Under the pieces are notes generated by a model, which was not told the origin of the DNA, searched no databases, and saw only the letters and a list, made by a program, of their open reading frames with translations. Position numbers and translations under genes: made by a program. A stretch of 39,023 bases of DNA, taken from NCBI RefSeq assembly GCF_021696945.1, contig NZ_JACYHE010000057.1:1-39023 (forward strand), written 5' to 3'. The stretch is from Streptomyces sp. JJ36 (GTDB taxonomy: Bacteria; Actinomycetota; Actinomycetes; Streptomycetales; Streptomycetaceae). Positions 31,813 through 39,023 of this stretch are shown here, piece by piece (position 1 is the first letter of the stretch; the number at the start of each line of letters is the position of its first letter).

Positions 31813-33213
31813 ATGCACAGCCGACCGCTGGAGCCGAGCGTGAGCCGTTCCCGTATCGTGATCGTCGGAGCCGGATTCGCCGGATACCAGACGGCTCGCA
31901 CGCTGTCCCGGAAGGCCCGGGGCGCGGCGGAGATCGTGCTGGTGAACCCGAACGACTACTTCCTCTACCTCCCCCTGCTGCCGGAGGTGGCCGCCGGCAC
32001 CCTGGAGCCGCGCCGGGTGTCGGTGTCGCTGCCCGGCACGCTGCCCGGGGTGCGGGTCGTGCTGGGTGAGGTGCACGGCGTCGACCTGGACGGGCGCGAG
32101 GTGCGCTACACCGACCCGGAGGGCCGCGAGGGCAGCCTCGGGTACGACCGGCTGGTGCTCTCCGTGGGCAGTGTGAACAAGCTGCTGCCGATCCCGGGTG
32201 TCGCGGAGCACGCGCACGGCTTCCGGGGTATGCCCGAGGCCCTCTACCTGCGGGACCACATCTCGCGCCAGCTCGCGCTGGCCGCGTCCAGCGACGACCC
32301 GGAGGAGCGCGAGTCCCGCAGCACCTTCGTCGTCGTCGGCGCCGGGTACACCGGTACGGAGGTGGCCGCACACGGCAAGCTCTTCACCGACGCGCTGGCC
32401 GGGCAGCACAGCCGCGCCACCGGCGCCCCGCACCGGGAGCGGCCGCCGCGCTGGCTGCTGCTGGACATCGCCGACCGGGTGCTGCCCGAGCTGGACCGGC
32501 GGCTGTCGGACACCGCGGACCGGGTGCTGCGGCAGCGCGGCGTGGACGTACGGACGGGGATGTCGGTGAAGGAGGCCACCCGGGACGGGGTGCTGCTGGA
32601 CGACGGCACCTTCGTCCCGACGCAGACCCTCATCTGGTGCGTCGGCGTGCGTCCCGACCCGCTGGTGGACCAGATCGGGCTGCCCACCGAGCGCGGCCGC
32701 CTGGTGGTGGACGAGACCCTCACGGTGCCCGGCCACCCCGAGGTGCTGGCCTGCGGCGATGCCGCCGCGGTGCCCGATCTGACCCGGCCGGGCGAGTTCA
32801 CGCCGATGACCGCGCAGCACGCCGTACGGCAGGGGAAGCTCGCCGCGCACAACATCCTGGCGTCCTACGGGCGCGGGGTGCGCCAGCCGTACAAGCACCA
32901 CGACCTGGGCTTCACCGTGGACCTCGGCGGCGTGAAGGCGGCGGCCAACCCGTTCCGGGTGCCGCTGCGCGGGCCGGCCGCGAGCCTGGTCACCAAGGGG
33001 TACCACCTGGCGGCGATGCCCGGGAACCGGGTGCGGGTCGCCGCCGACTGGCTGCTCGGGGCGGCGCTGCCGCGGCAGGCGGTGCAGCTCGGGCTCGTAC
33101 GGGAGTGGGCGGTGCCGCTGGACACCGCGTCCCCGGAAGTGGTGAAGGCCCCGCACCGCGAGCCGGCCCGGACCGGTGGCGAGGGCGGCTCCGAGCAGCG
33201 CGACTCCGGATAG
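31813..33213 (+). CDS. ndh: Type II NADH dehydrogenase (NDH-2)
   Basis: 466 residues from ATG 31813 (GGGAGG at 31801-31806). Two Rossmann motifs are present: FAD-binding 'IVIVGAGFAGYQTARTL' (~16-32) and NADH-binding 'TFVVVGAGYTGTEVAA' (~172-187). 'VLACGDAAAVPDL' near residue 313 contacts FAD. 'DYFLYLPLLPEVAAG' and the C-terminal 'YHLAAMP' through 'LLGAALPRQ' region fit NDH-2 and its membrane-associating end. It oxidises NADH and passes electrons to menaquinone without pumping protons. Its closest neighbours are unrelated metabolic genes. Confidence 0.9.
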   Translation: MHSRPLEPSVSRSRIVIVGAGFAGYQTARTLSRKARGAAEIVLVNPNDYFLYLPLLPEVAAGTLEPRRVSVSLPGTLPGVRVVLGEVHGVDLDGREVRYTDPEGREGSLGYDRLVLSVGSVNKLLPIPGVAEHAHGFRGMPEALYLRDHISRQLALAASSDDPEERESRSTFVVVGAGYTGTEVAAHGKLFTDALAGQHSRATGAPHRERPPRWLLLDIADRVLPELDRRLSDTADRVLRQRGVDVRTGMSVKEATRDGVLLDDGTFVPTQTLIWCVGVRPDPLVDQIGLPTERGRLVVDETLTVPGHPEVLACGDAAAVPDLTRPGEFTPMTAQHAVRQGKLAAHNILASYGRGVRQPYKHHDLGFTVDLGGVKAAANPFRVPLRGPAASLVTKGYHLAAMPGNRVRVAADWLLGAALPRQAVQLGLVREWAVPLDTASPEVVKAPHREPARTGGEGGSEQRDSG

Positions 33214-33270
33214 CGGATCCCCGGGAGCCGGGGCCCCGGCCTGCCCGGCACGGGCCCCCGCCCCGCCCGC

Positions 33271-34470
33271 TCAGCGTTCCAGGACCAGCGCCTGCCCCTG
33301 CCCGACACCGATGCACAGCGCCGCCAGCCCGGTGCCGGAGCCGGCCGCGGCGAGCTGGTGGGCGACGGCCCCGGCGATACGGGCGCCGGACGCGCCCAGC
33401 GGGTGGCCGAGGGCGATGGCGCCGCCGCGCGGGTTGACCAGCGCCGGGTCCAGCTCGGGCCACTCCGCGAGACAGCCGAGGGCCTGGGCCGCGAACGCCT
33501 CGTTCAGCTCGACGGTGGTCAGGTCGGCGAAGCCGCGCCCGGCCTTGGCCAGGGCACGCCGTACGGCCTCGACCGGGCCCAGCCCGTAGAGCTGCGGTTC
33601 GGTCCCGGTGACCGCGGTGGCCCGGAGGCGGGCCAGCGGCTCCCGGCCGGTGGCGGCGAGACCCTCCTCGTCCGTGAGCAGCAGGGCCGCGGCCCCGTCG
33701 TTCAGCGGCGAGGAGTTGCCGGCCGTGACGGTGCCGGTGCCGTCGGTGCGGAAGACCGGCTTGAGACGGGCCAGGGCCTCGGGGGTGCTGCCGTCCCGGA
33801 TCGTCTCGTCCCGCGGCAGGTCGACGCCCTCGTACGGCACCACCTCGGCGTCGTAGAGCCCGTCCTTCCAGGCCCGCACGGCCTTGGTGTGGCTTGCGGC
33901 GGCGAAGACGTCCTGCTGCTCGCGGGTGAGGCCGTGCCGCTCGGCGATCAGCTCGGCGCCCTCGCCGAGCGAGACGGTCCACTCCGGGCGCATCCGCGCG
34001 TTGACCATGCGCCAGCCGAGCGTGGTGGAGTACATCTCCGGCGCCGCGGCGGGGAACGCCTTCTCCGGCTTGGGCACCACCCACGGCGCGCGGCTCATGG
34101 ACTCCACGCCGCCCGCGATCACCGCGTGCGCGTCGCCGACCGCCACCGCCCGCGCCGCCTGCACCACGGCCTCCAGCCCGGAGGCGCAGAGCCGGTTCAC
34201 CGTGCTGCCGGGCACGCTCACCGGGAGGCCGGAGAGGAGCACAGCCATGCGGCCGACGTTCCGGTTCTCCTCGCCGGCGCCGTTGGCGTTGCCGAAGACG
34301 ACCTCGTCGACGCGGGCGGGGTCCAGCGCGGGCGTACGGTCCACCAGGGCGCGGACGACGTGCGCGGCCAGGTCGTCGGGGCGCACGCCCGCGAGGGCGC
34401 CGCCGTACTTGCCGACGGGGGTGCGGACGGCGTCCACCAGGTAGACGTCGCGAAGGCGATCGTTGGTCAT
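33271..34470 (-). CDS. Thiolase, acetyl-CoA acyltransferase (PcaF-like)
   Basis: 399 residues, full length for a thiolase. The nucleophilic Cys95 is in 'VNRLCASGLEAV', the His in 'GHPLGASGARI' and the second Cys in 'LCIGVGQGQA'. The N-terminal part ('VGKYGGALAGVRPDDLAAHV', 'GNANGAGEENRNVGRMAVLLSGLPVSVPG') is closest in my recollection to beta-ketoadipyl-CoA thiolases (PcaF), which make succinyl-CoA plus acetyl-CoA from aromatic-compound degradation. A general fatty-acid or acetoacetyl-CoA thiolase is also possible. No other pca genes are nearby. Confidence 0.9.
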   Translation of the reverse strand: MTNDRLRDVYLVDAVRTPVGKYGGALAGVRPDDLAAHVVRALVDRTPALDPARVDEVVFGNANGAGEENRNVGRMAVLLSGLPVSVPGSTVNRLCASGLEAVVQAARAVAVGDAHAVIAGGVESMSRAPWVVPKPEKAFPAAAPEMYSTTLGWRMVNARMRPEWTVSLGEGAELIAERHGLTREQQDVFAAASHTKAVRAWKDGLYDAEVVPYEGVDLPRDETIRDGSTPEALARLKPVFRTDGTGTVTAGNSSPLNDGAAALLLTDEEGLAATGREPLARLRATAVTGTEPQLYGLGPVEAVRRALAKAGRGFADLTTVELNEAFAAQALGCLAEWPELDPALVNPRGGAIALGHPLGASGARIAGAVAHQLAAAGSGTGLAALCIGVGQGQALVLER

Positions 34471-34617
34471 GGCACGTATCGTGTCAGGCGCCGTGCGCCG
34501 TGGCCAGACTCCCGGGCCCGGAACGCGCGGACCGGCCCGGCCGCCCCCGGGCGGTCCGGACCTTACGGATCGCTGACACCCGGCCGCGCCGGGCGCCGTA
34601 CGTCCCCTGCCGGGGCC

Positions 34618-34623
34618 TAGCGT
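34618..34623 (+). promoter_or_regulatory. -10 element of a probably leaderless gene
   Basis: TAGCGT ends 6 bases before ATG 34630 and no ribosome binding site lies between, so transcription likely starts at the ATG. No clear -35 element was recognised. Confidence 0.4.
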
Positions 34624-34629
34624 GACGGC

Positions 34630-35691
34630 ATGCGCGTACTCGTCACCGGCGGTGCCGGTTTCATCGGTTCCCGCGTCGTCGGGGAGCTGGCCGCGGCCGG
34701 GCACGAACCGGTCGTGCTGGACTCGGCGGCGCAGCACGGGCCCGGCACGCTCCGGGGGGACGTGCGGGACCCGGCGACGGTGGCCCGCGCGCTGGCCGGG
34801 GTGGACGCCGTCTGTCACCAGGCGGCCATGGTCGGCCTGGGCACGGGTTTCCGGGACGCCTCCGCCTATGTGAGCAGCAACGACCTGGGGACGGCCGTGC
34901 TGCTGGAGGAGATGGCCGCCGCCGGGGTGCCGGACCTGGTGCTCGCCGGGTCGATGGTGGTCTACGGCGAGGGCCGGTACCTCTGCGCGGACCACGGGGC
35001 GGTGCGGCCCGGCCCGCGGGCCGTACCGGACCTGGACGGCGGCCGCTTCGAGCCGCCGTGCACCGAGTGCGGTGCGGACCTCACCCCCGGCCTGGTGGGC
35101 GAGGACGCGCCGGCCGACCCGCGGAACGTCTACGCCACCACCAAGCTCGCCCAGGAGCACCTCGCCGCCTGCTGGGCCCGGGCCACCGGCGGACGGGCCG
35201 TCAGTCTCCGCTACCACAACGTGTACGGGCCGGGCATGCCGCGCGACACGCCCTACGCCGGTGTCGCGTCCTTCTTCCGCTCGGCGCTGGAGCGCGGCGA
35301 GGCGCCACGGGTGTTCGAGGACGGCGGCCAGCGCCGGGACTTCGTCGAGGTGTCGGACGTGGCCGCGGCCAATGTGGCGGCCGTGGAGGCGCTGGCCGCC
35401 GGGCGGCTGCCGTCCGGCGCGCTGCGGGCGTACAACACGGGCAGCGGCGAACCGCACACCGTCGGCGAGATGGCGGCAGCGCTCGCCGCGGCCTACGGCG
35501 GCCCGGAGCCCGTCGTGACGGGGGAGTACCGGCTCGGCGACGTCCGCCACATCACCGCGGACTCGCGGCGGCTGCGGGAGGAACTGGGCTGGCGGCCGCA
35601 GACCGGCTTCGCCGCCGGCATGCGCCGCTTCGCCCTGGCGCCGTTGGCCGCACCATTGGCGGACACCGGACAGGTCCGTACGAAGGGTTGA
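34630..35691 (+). CDS. NAD-dependent epimerase/dehydratase with CxxC insert
   Basis: 353 residues of the extended short-chain dehydrogenase family: NAD motif 'VLVTGGAGFIGSRV' (residues 3-16), catalytic 'YATTKLAQEHL' (Y-x-x-x-K, Tyr near 172), 'LRYHNVYGPG' and C-terminal 'ELGWRPQTGFAAGMRRF', all as in nucleotide-sugar epimerases. Between the active-site Ser region and the YxxxK motif is an unusual Gly/Pro-rich insert with 'PPCTECGADLTPG' (near residue 145), a half zinc-ribbon. The substrate is probably a nucleotide-sugar; the exact reaction is unknown. Confidence 0.88.
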   Translation: MRVLVTGGAGFIGSRVVGELAAAGHEPVVLDSAAQHGPGTLRGDVRDPATVARALAGVDAVCHQAAMVGLGTGFRDASAYVSSNDLGTAVLLEEMAAAGVPDLVLAGSMVVYGEGRYLCADHGAVRPGPRAVPDLDGGRFEPPCTECGADLTPGLVGEDAPADPRNVYATTKLAQEHLAACWARATGGRAVSLRYHNVYGPGMPRDTPYAGVASFFRSALERGEAPRVFEDGGQRRDFVEVSDVAAANVAAVEALAAGRLPSGALRAYNTGSGEPHTVGEMAAALAAAYGGPEPVVTGEYRLGDVRHITADSRRLREELGWRPQTGFAAGMRRFALAPLAAPLADTGQVRTKG

Positions 35692-35701
35692 CGGAGTGTC
35701 G

Positions 35702-35755
35702 TCCTCTCGGCGGCAATGGGTGACGCCCATGCTTGGGCCGCAGGCGTCGAGAGGA
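35702..35755 (+). promoter_or_regulatory. Possible RBS-sequestering leader hairpin
   Basis: TCCTCTCG (35702-35709) and CGAGAGGA (35748-35755) are perfect 8-bp complements. The right arm covers most of the GAGGAG ribosome binding site (35751-35756) of the binding-protein gene. An inner inverted repeat ATGGG-TGACG-CCCAT (35716-35730) sits in the loop and might itself be an operator. It matters only if transcription begins upstream of 35702. Confidence 0.35.
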
Positions 35756-35762
35756 GCAGTCC

Positions 35763-37049
35763 ATGACCGCGCCCCGCTCCACACCCCCACCGACCCGGCG
35801 TCAGGCGCTCGCCCTCGCGGGCGGTGCCCTGGCCTCCTTCCCCCTCGCGGCGTGCGGCTCCGGCGCCCCGGACGACCAGGGCGGATCCGGCGGCGACTTC
35901 ACGCTCTACTGGAACCCCGGTCACGACTACGACGCGTACCAGGCCGTCGTCGACGCCTTCGGGAAGGAGCACGGCCTCACCGTGCGCATGCAGAAGTACC
36001 AGTGGCCCGACATGCGCACCCGGATACTCACCGACTTCTCCTCCGGCAACGTGCCCGACCTGATCGAGGGCGCCGGCTGGACCCAGGAGTTCGCGCTCAG
36101 CGGCGACGCGCTCAGCCTGCGGAAGTACGTCGACCGGGACGGGGATCGGATGGGCTTCCCGGCCGACTGGCAGCAGGCCGCCGTCCAGCACAACGCGCAC
36201 AAGGGCGAGCCGTACGGCATCCAGCTCCACCAGACGTGCAGCCTGCTGCTCTACAACAGGAAGATGTTCCGCGAGGCGGGCGTGCGGCCGCCCACCACCT
36301 GGGACGAGGTGGTGGAGGTCTGCACCGCGCTCACCGGCGACGGGGTGCACGGCATCGCGCTCAACCAGGACCAGTCCTACGCCTGGCCGTGGATGCTGCA
36401 GAACGGCGTGCGGGAGTACGACCCGGAGACCGGGGAGCTGCTGACCCCGCGGGACGCCGCGATCGAGGCGCTGCAGTTCCAGGCCGACCTCGTGCACGAG
36501 CACAAGGTCTCCCCGGTGCCGACCCCGGGCACCGACTACTCCGGACCGCAGAAGCTGCTGTCCGCCGGGCGGGTGGCCATGATCGTCTCCGGCCCGTGGG
36601 ACCTGGACCCCATCGCCCAGACCAGCCCGGATCTCGACCTGGGCATCGCCCAGATGCCCAGGAAGCGGAAGCAGGCGACGATCCTCGCCGGGACGAGCCT
36701 CTTCATTCCGGCGAAGGCCAAGCGCCCCGACCTCTCCTGGGACCTGATCAAACGATTCACCACCCTGAAGACGGAGCTGGCGGTCACCGAGGAGGCGGGC
36801 ATGCTGATGCCCCGCAAGAGCTGGGGTGAGAAGCCGCTCGTGCAGGACGACCCGCACACCAGAGCCTTCGCGGAAGGGCTGGCGTACGCCGAGGACCCGC
36901 ACCGCGGGCTCTATCTCACCGGCCACTACGGCGAGATCTCCGAGGACCTGTGGAAACGGCTCTACCAGAGCGTGGTGATGGAGAAGCAACCCGTCGCGCA
37001 GGCCTACGAGGAGTACCGGAAGGCCGGCCGGCGCATCCTCGAGGGGTAG
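35763..37049 (+). CDS. ABC sugar transporter solute-binding lipoprotein
   Basis: 428 residues. The N-terminus 'TPPPTRRQALALAGGALASFPLAAC' has a twin-arginine signal followed by a lipobox (LAAC, Cys near residue 31). The mature protein is a CUT1-type periplasmic-binding fold: 'FTLYWNPGHDYDAYQAVVDAF' and 'TDFSSGNVPDLIEGAG' near the start, 'MIVSGPWDLDPIAQ' in the middle, and 'AVTEEAGMLMPRKSWGE' toward the end. It delivers a carbohydrate to the two permeases that follow (7-base gap to the next gene). No ATPase gene is seen; a shared MsiK-type ATPase elsewhere is the norm in Streptomyces. Confidence 0.93.
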   Translation: MTAPRSTPPPTRRQALALAGGALASFPLAACGSGAPDDQGGSGGDFTLYWNPGHDYDAYQAVVDAFGKEHGLTVRMQKYQWPDMRTRILTDFSSGNVPDLIEGAGWTQEFALSGDALSLRKYVDRDGDRMGFPADWQQAAVQHNAHKGEPYGIQLHQTCSLLLYNRKMFREAGVRPPTTWDEVVEVCTALTGDGVHGIALNQDQSYAWPWMLQNGVREYDPETGELLTPRDAAIEALQFQADLVHEHKVSPVPTPGTDYSGPQKLLSAGRVAMIVSGPWDLDPIAQTSPDLDLGIAQMPRKRKQATILAGTSLFIPAKAKRPDLSWDLIKRFTTLKTELAVTEEAGMLMPRKSWGEKPLVQDDPHTRAFAEGLAYAEDPHRGLYLTGHYGEISEDLWKRLYQSVVMEKQPVAQAYEEYRKAGRRILEG

Positions 37050-37056
37050 CCGCCGG

Positions 37057-38076
37057 ATGACCTCGGAGAGCACCGACCCCCCGGCCCCGGCGGCCGGGCC
37101 CGGAGCATCGTCCCCGCCGTCCGCCCCGCCGGCGGGACGGCCGCCGCGGAAGCGCGCGGCCGCCGGGCCTGCGGGCCCCCGCCGGAGGCTGCTCCCCCGG
37201 CGGTCGCGCCCGCCGTCGCTGCACGCACGCCGGGTGCGGACCGCCTACCTCTTCCTGTCCCCGGCGCTCGTCTTCTTCGGCCTGTTCTTCTACATGCCGA
37301 TCGCCGACATCGTGAACACCAGCCTGCACACCGGCCCGCAGGCGGATCGTTTCAGCGGTCTGGACAACTACACCGATGCCTTCTCCGACCCCGCAGCCCG
37401 GAACTCCTTCCGGGTCACCCTGCTCTTCGCCGCCGGGACCACCGCCGGCGCCGTCGTGCTCGGGCTGGGACTGGCCCTGCTGGTGAACCGGCCGCTGCGG
37501 GGGCGCACGGCCTTCCGGCTGGCGCTGCTGGTGCCGTATCTCACCTCGGTGGCCGTGGTCGGCCTGCTGTGGCGGAACATCCTGGACCCGCAGCTCGGCG
37601 TCCTCAACCGGATGCTGCGCGACCTGGGCCTGCCCACCCAGCAGTGGCTCAACACCGACCCGCTGCTCACCATCATCCTGATCACCCTCTGGCAGATCGC
37701 CGGCTACACCATGATCCTCTTCCTGGCCGGGCTGCAGGGCATCCCCGAGGTCTACTACGAGGCCGCGTGGATCGACGGCGCCTCGAAGTGGCAGCAGTTC
37801 TGGCGGATCACGCTGCCGCTGCTGGCGCCGACCACGCTCTTCGTCTCGGTGATGGCGGTCATCTCCGGGCTCCAGGCCTTCGCCCAGGCGTACATCATCA
37901 CCGGCGGCGGGCCGGCCGGAGCCACCGACCTCTACGTCTTCCACGTCTTCGAGGTCGCCTTCCGCGCCCGCGACTTCGGCTACTCCTCGGCCCTGTCCGT
38001 GCTGCTGCTCTTCGTGATCGTGGCCTTCACCCTGGTCCAGCTCCGGGCCGGCCGGCGCCGGGAGGTGGAGTACTGA
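37057..38076 (+). CDS. ABC sugar permease, MalF/UgpA type
   Basis: 339 residues. A Pro/Ala/Arg-rich cytoplasmic N-terminus of ~55 residues precedes six transmembrane helices. The EAA loop for ATPase contact is 'EVYYEAAWIDGASKWQQFWRITLPLLAPT' (around 230-258). 'ILDPQLGVLNRMLRDLGLP' is typical of the MalF/UgpA subunit of CUT1 importers. The stop overlaps the partner permease start (TGATG), so the two are translationally coupled. Confidence 0.93.
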   Translation: MTSESTDPPAPAAGPGASSPPSAPPAGRPPRKRAAAGPAGPRRRLLPRRSRPPSLHARRVRTAYLFLSPALVFFGLFFYMPIADIVNTSLHTGPQADRFSGLDNYTDAFSDPAARNSFRVTLLFAAGTTAGAVVLGLGLALLVNRPLRGRTAFRLALLVPYLTSVAVVGLLWRNILDPQLGVLNRMLRDLGLPTQQWLNTDPLLTIILITLWQIAGYTMILFLAGLQGIPEVYYEAAWIDGASKWQQFWRITLPLLAPTTLFVSVMAVISGLQAFAQAYIITGGGPAGATDLYVFHVFEVAFRARDFGYSSALSVLLLFVIVAFTLVQLRAGRRREVEY

Positions 38077-38891
38077 TGACCCGTGCCGGGCGCATCGGCG
38101 TCTCTGTCGCACTGCTGCTCGCGAGCAGCGTCACCATCGTGCCGCTGCTCTACATGATCACGCTCTCCCTCCAGACGGAGGCCGAGACCCTGGCGGGCGA
38201 GCCGGTGCTGTTGCCCGAGTCGCCCCAGTGGGGCAACTACGCCACGCTGTTCCAGGAGGCGCCGTTCGGCAACTTCATCATCAACAGCCTGGTCGTGGCG
38301 GGCGGGATCACCCTGGCCCACCTGCTCTTCGACCCGCTGATCGGCTACGTGTTCGCCAAGTTCGACTTCCCGCTGCGGAACACCCTCTTCGTGGCGATCC
38401 TGGCGACCCTGATGATCCCGCTGTTCGTCCGCATGATCCCGCTGTACGTGATGATGTCGAACCTCGGCTGGCTCAACAGCTACCAGGCGCTGATCCTGCC
38501 GTTCCTCATGGACGGCTTCGGCATCTTCCTCATGCGGCAGTTCATCCAGCCCATCCCGAACGACCTGCTGGACGCCGGGCGCGTGGACGGCGCCTCGGAG
38601 TTCGCCGTGTACTGGCGCATCGTGCTGCCGCAGACCAAGCCCGCGCTGGCGGTGCTGGGGCTCTTCACCTTCGTGTTCCAGTGGAACGAGTTCCTGTGGC
38701 CGCTGGTGGCGACGACCACCGAGGACATGCGGACCATCCCCGTCGGCCTCACCCTCTTCAACCAGGAACACTTCACGCTCTGGCACCTGACGGCCGCCGG
38801 CTCGGTGATCATGTTCGTGCCGACGGCGCTCATCCTGATCCTCAGCCAGCGCTACTTCGTCCGGGGCATCGCGCTCACCGGGCTGAAGTGA
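38076..38891 (+). CDS. ABC sugar permease, MalG/UgpE type
   Basis: 271 residues, six transmembrane helices. The EAA loop is 'LLDAGRVDGASEFAVYWRIVLPQTKPAL' (around 168-195). 'QWNEFLWPLVAT' is a conserved C-terminal helix motif of MalG-type permeases. It forms the heterodimeric channel with the preceding permease. It is the last gene of the three-gene importer operon, with a hairpin terminator 18 bases downstream. Confidence 0.93.
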   Translation: MTRAGRIGVSVALLLASSVTIVPLLYMITLSLQTEAETLAGEPVLLPESPQWGNYATLFQEAPFGNFIINSLVVAGGITLAHLLFDPLIGYVFAKFDFPLRNTLFVAILATLMIPLFVRMIPLYVMMSNLGWLNSYQALILPFLMDGFGIFLMRQFIQPIPNDLLDAGRVDGASEFAVYWRIVLPQTKPALAVLGLFTFVFQWNEFLWPLVATTTEDMRTIPVGLTLFNQEHFTLWHLTAAGSVIMFVPTALILILSQRYFVRGIALTGLK

Positions 38892-38909
38892 CCCGCCCCG
38901 TGCCGGGAA

Positions 38910-38946
38910 CGGCCGGGCCCCGGAGACTCCCACCGGGGCCCGGCCG
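38910..38946. terminator. Terminator after sugar importer operon
   Basis: Perfect 14-bp arms CGGCCGGGCCCCGG (38910-38923) and its complement (38933-38946), 9-base loop, between convergent genes. Confidence 0.8.
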
Positions 38947-38968
38947 CACGGTCTCGCGCCGGGGCGCC

Positions 38969-39023
38969 TCAGAAGTACCCTTCGCGCTTGCGGTCTTCCA
39001 TGGCGGCTTCGGAGAGTTTGTCG
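38969..39023 (-). CDS. C-terminal end of an unidentified gene (partial)
   Basis: Seventeen codons ending at TGA (38969-38971), reading 'DKLSEAAMEDRKREGYF'. The fragment is charged and helical. Too little is visible to name a family. Confidence 0.6.
   Translation of the reverse strand, partial: DKLSEAAMEDRKREGYF

Overview
The window is high-GC actinobacterial DNA, almost certainly from Streptomyces or a close relative. The signs are strong third-position G/C bias, GTG starts, overlapping ATGA/GTGA/TGATG gene junctions, a sigma-B/F-type sigma factor, ANTAR and SpoIIE-phosphatase regulators, an AA10 polysaccharide monooxygenase and CebR-type operators.

Layout. 1-2.8 kb: the end of an unknown gene, an MFS transporter, a lipoprotein, a DUF2267 protein and a possible tiny CBS-like remnant. 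3.3-11.1 kb: a compact co-directional RiPP cluster that I read as a linaridin pathway. It has two 59-aa paralogous precursors, each with the linaridin PxxxTP motif; a membrane/alpha-beta-hydrolase fusion (LinH-like) and its partner (LinL-like); a 27-aa membrane peptide; an N-methyltransferase (LinM-like); an ABC exporter (LinT-like); and an FAD oxidoreductase (LinE-like). A perfect hairpin separates the precursors from the enzymes, and a perfect 34-bp palindrome closes the operon. No cypemycin-type decarboxylase and no C-terminal Cys are present, so an AviCys-free product is expected. 11.2-16.0 kb: a secreted AA10 LPMO and a secreted ricin-lectin/beta-helix protein, each preceded by a CebR-box-like operator, flank a GAF/PAS/SpoIIE phosphatase. 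16.1-20.5 kb: a stress sigma factor, an ANTAR protein whose leader looks like an ANTAR-responsive antiterminator, a GAF-ANTAR protein and a FhuF-like 2Fe-2S protein. 20.6-23.6 kb: an aldo/keto reductase and two divergent cobalamin genes (cbiD, cobK). 23.7-25.8 kb: a two-gene operon for membrane-anchored surface proteins, one with a VWA domain. 25.5-27.3 kb: a TetR regulator divergent from a small membrane-protein operon.

27.4-31.2 kb is a decayed accessory stretch. It holds a doubly truncated PIMT-like methyltransferase, a frameshifted HTH regulator, a GNAT fragment, and a second PIMT-like gene that is frameshifted by one extra T and translationally coupled to a 31-aa candidate precursor peptide (imiditide-like). 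The stretch ends at the 3' side of tRNA-Pro(GGG), a classical integration position. 31.8-39.0 kb is ordinary: a type II NADH dehydrogenase, a thiolase, an extended SDR with a CxxC insert, a CUT1-type sugar ABC importer (binding lipoprotein and two permeases) and the last codons of an unidentified gene.

The observations I would look at first are the linaridin-type cluster with its unusual alanine/valine/glycine-rich cores, the ANTAR leader, the paired CebR boxes, and the PIMT plus small-peptide pair.
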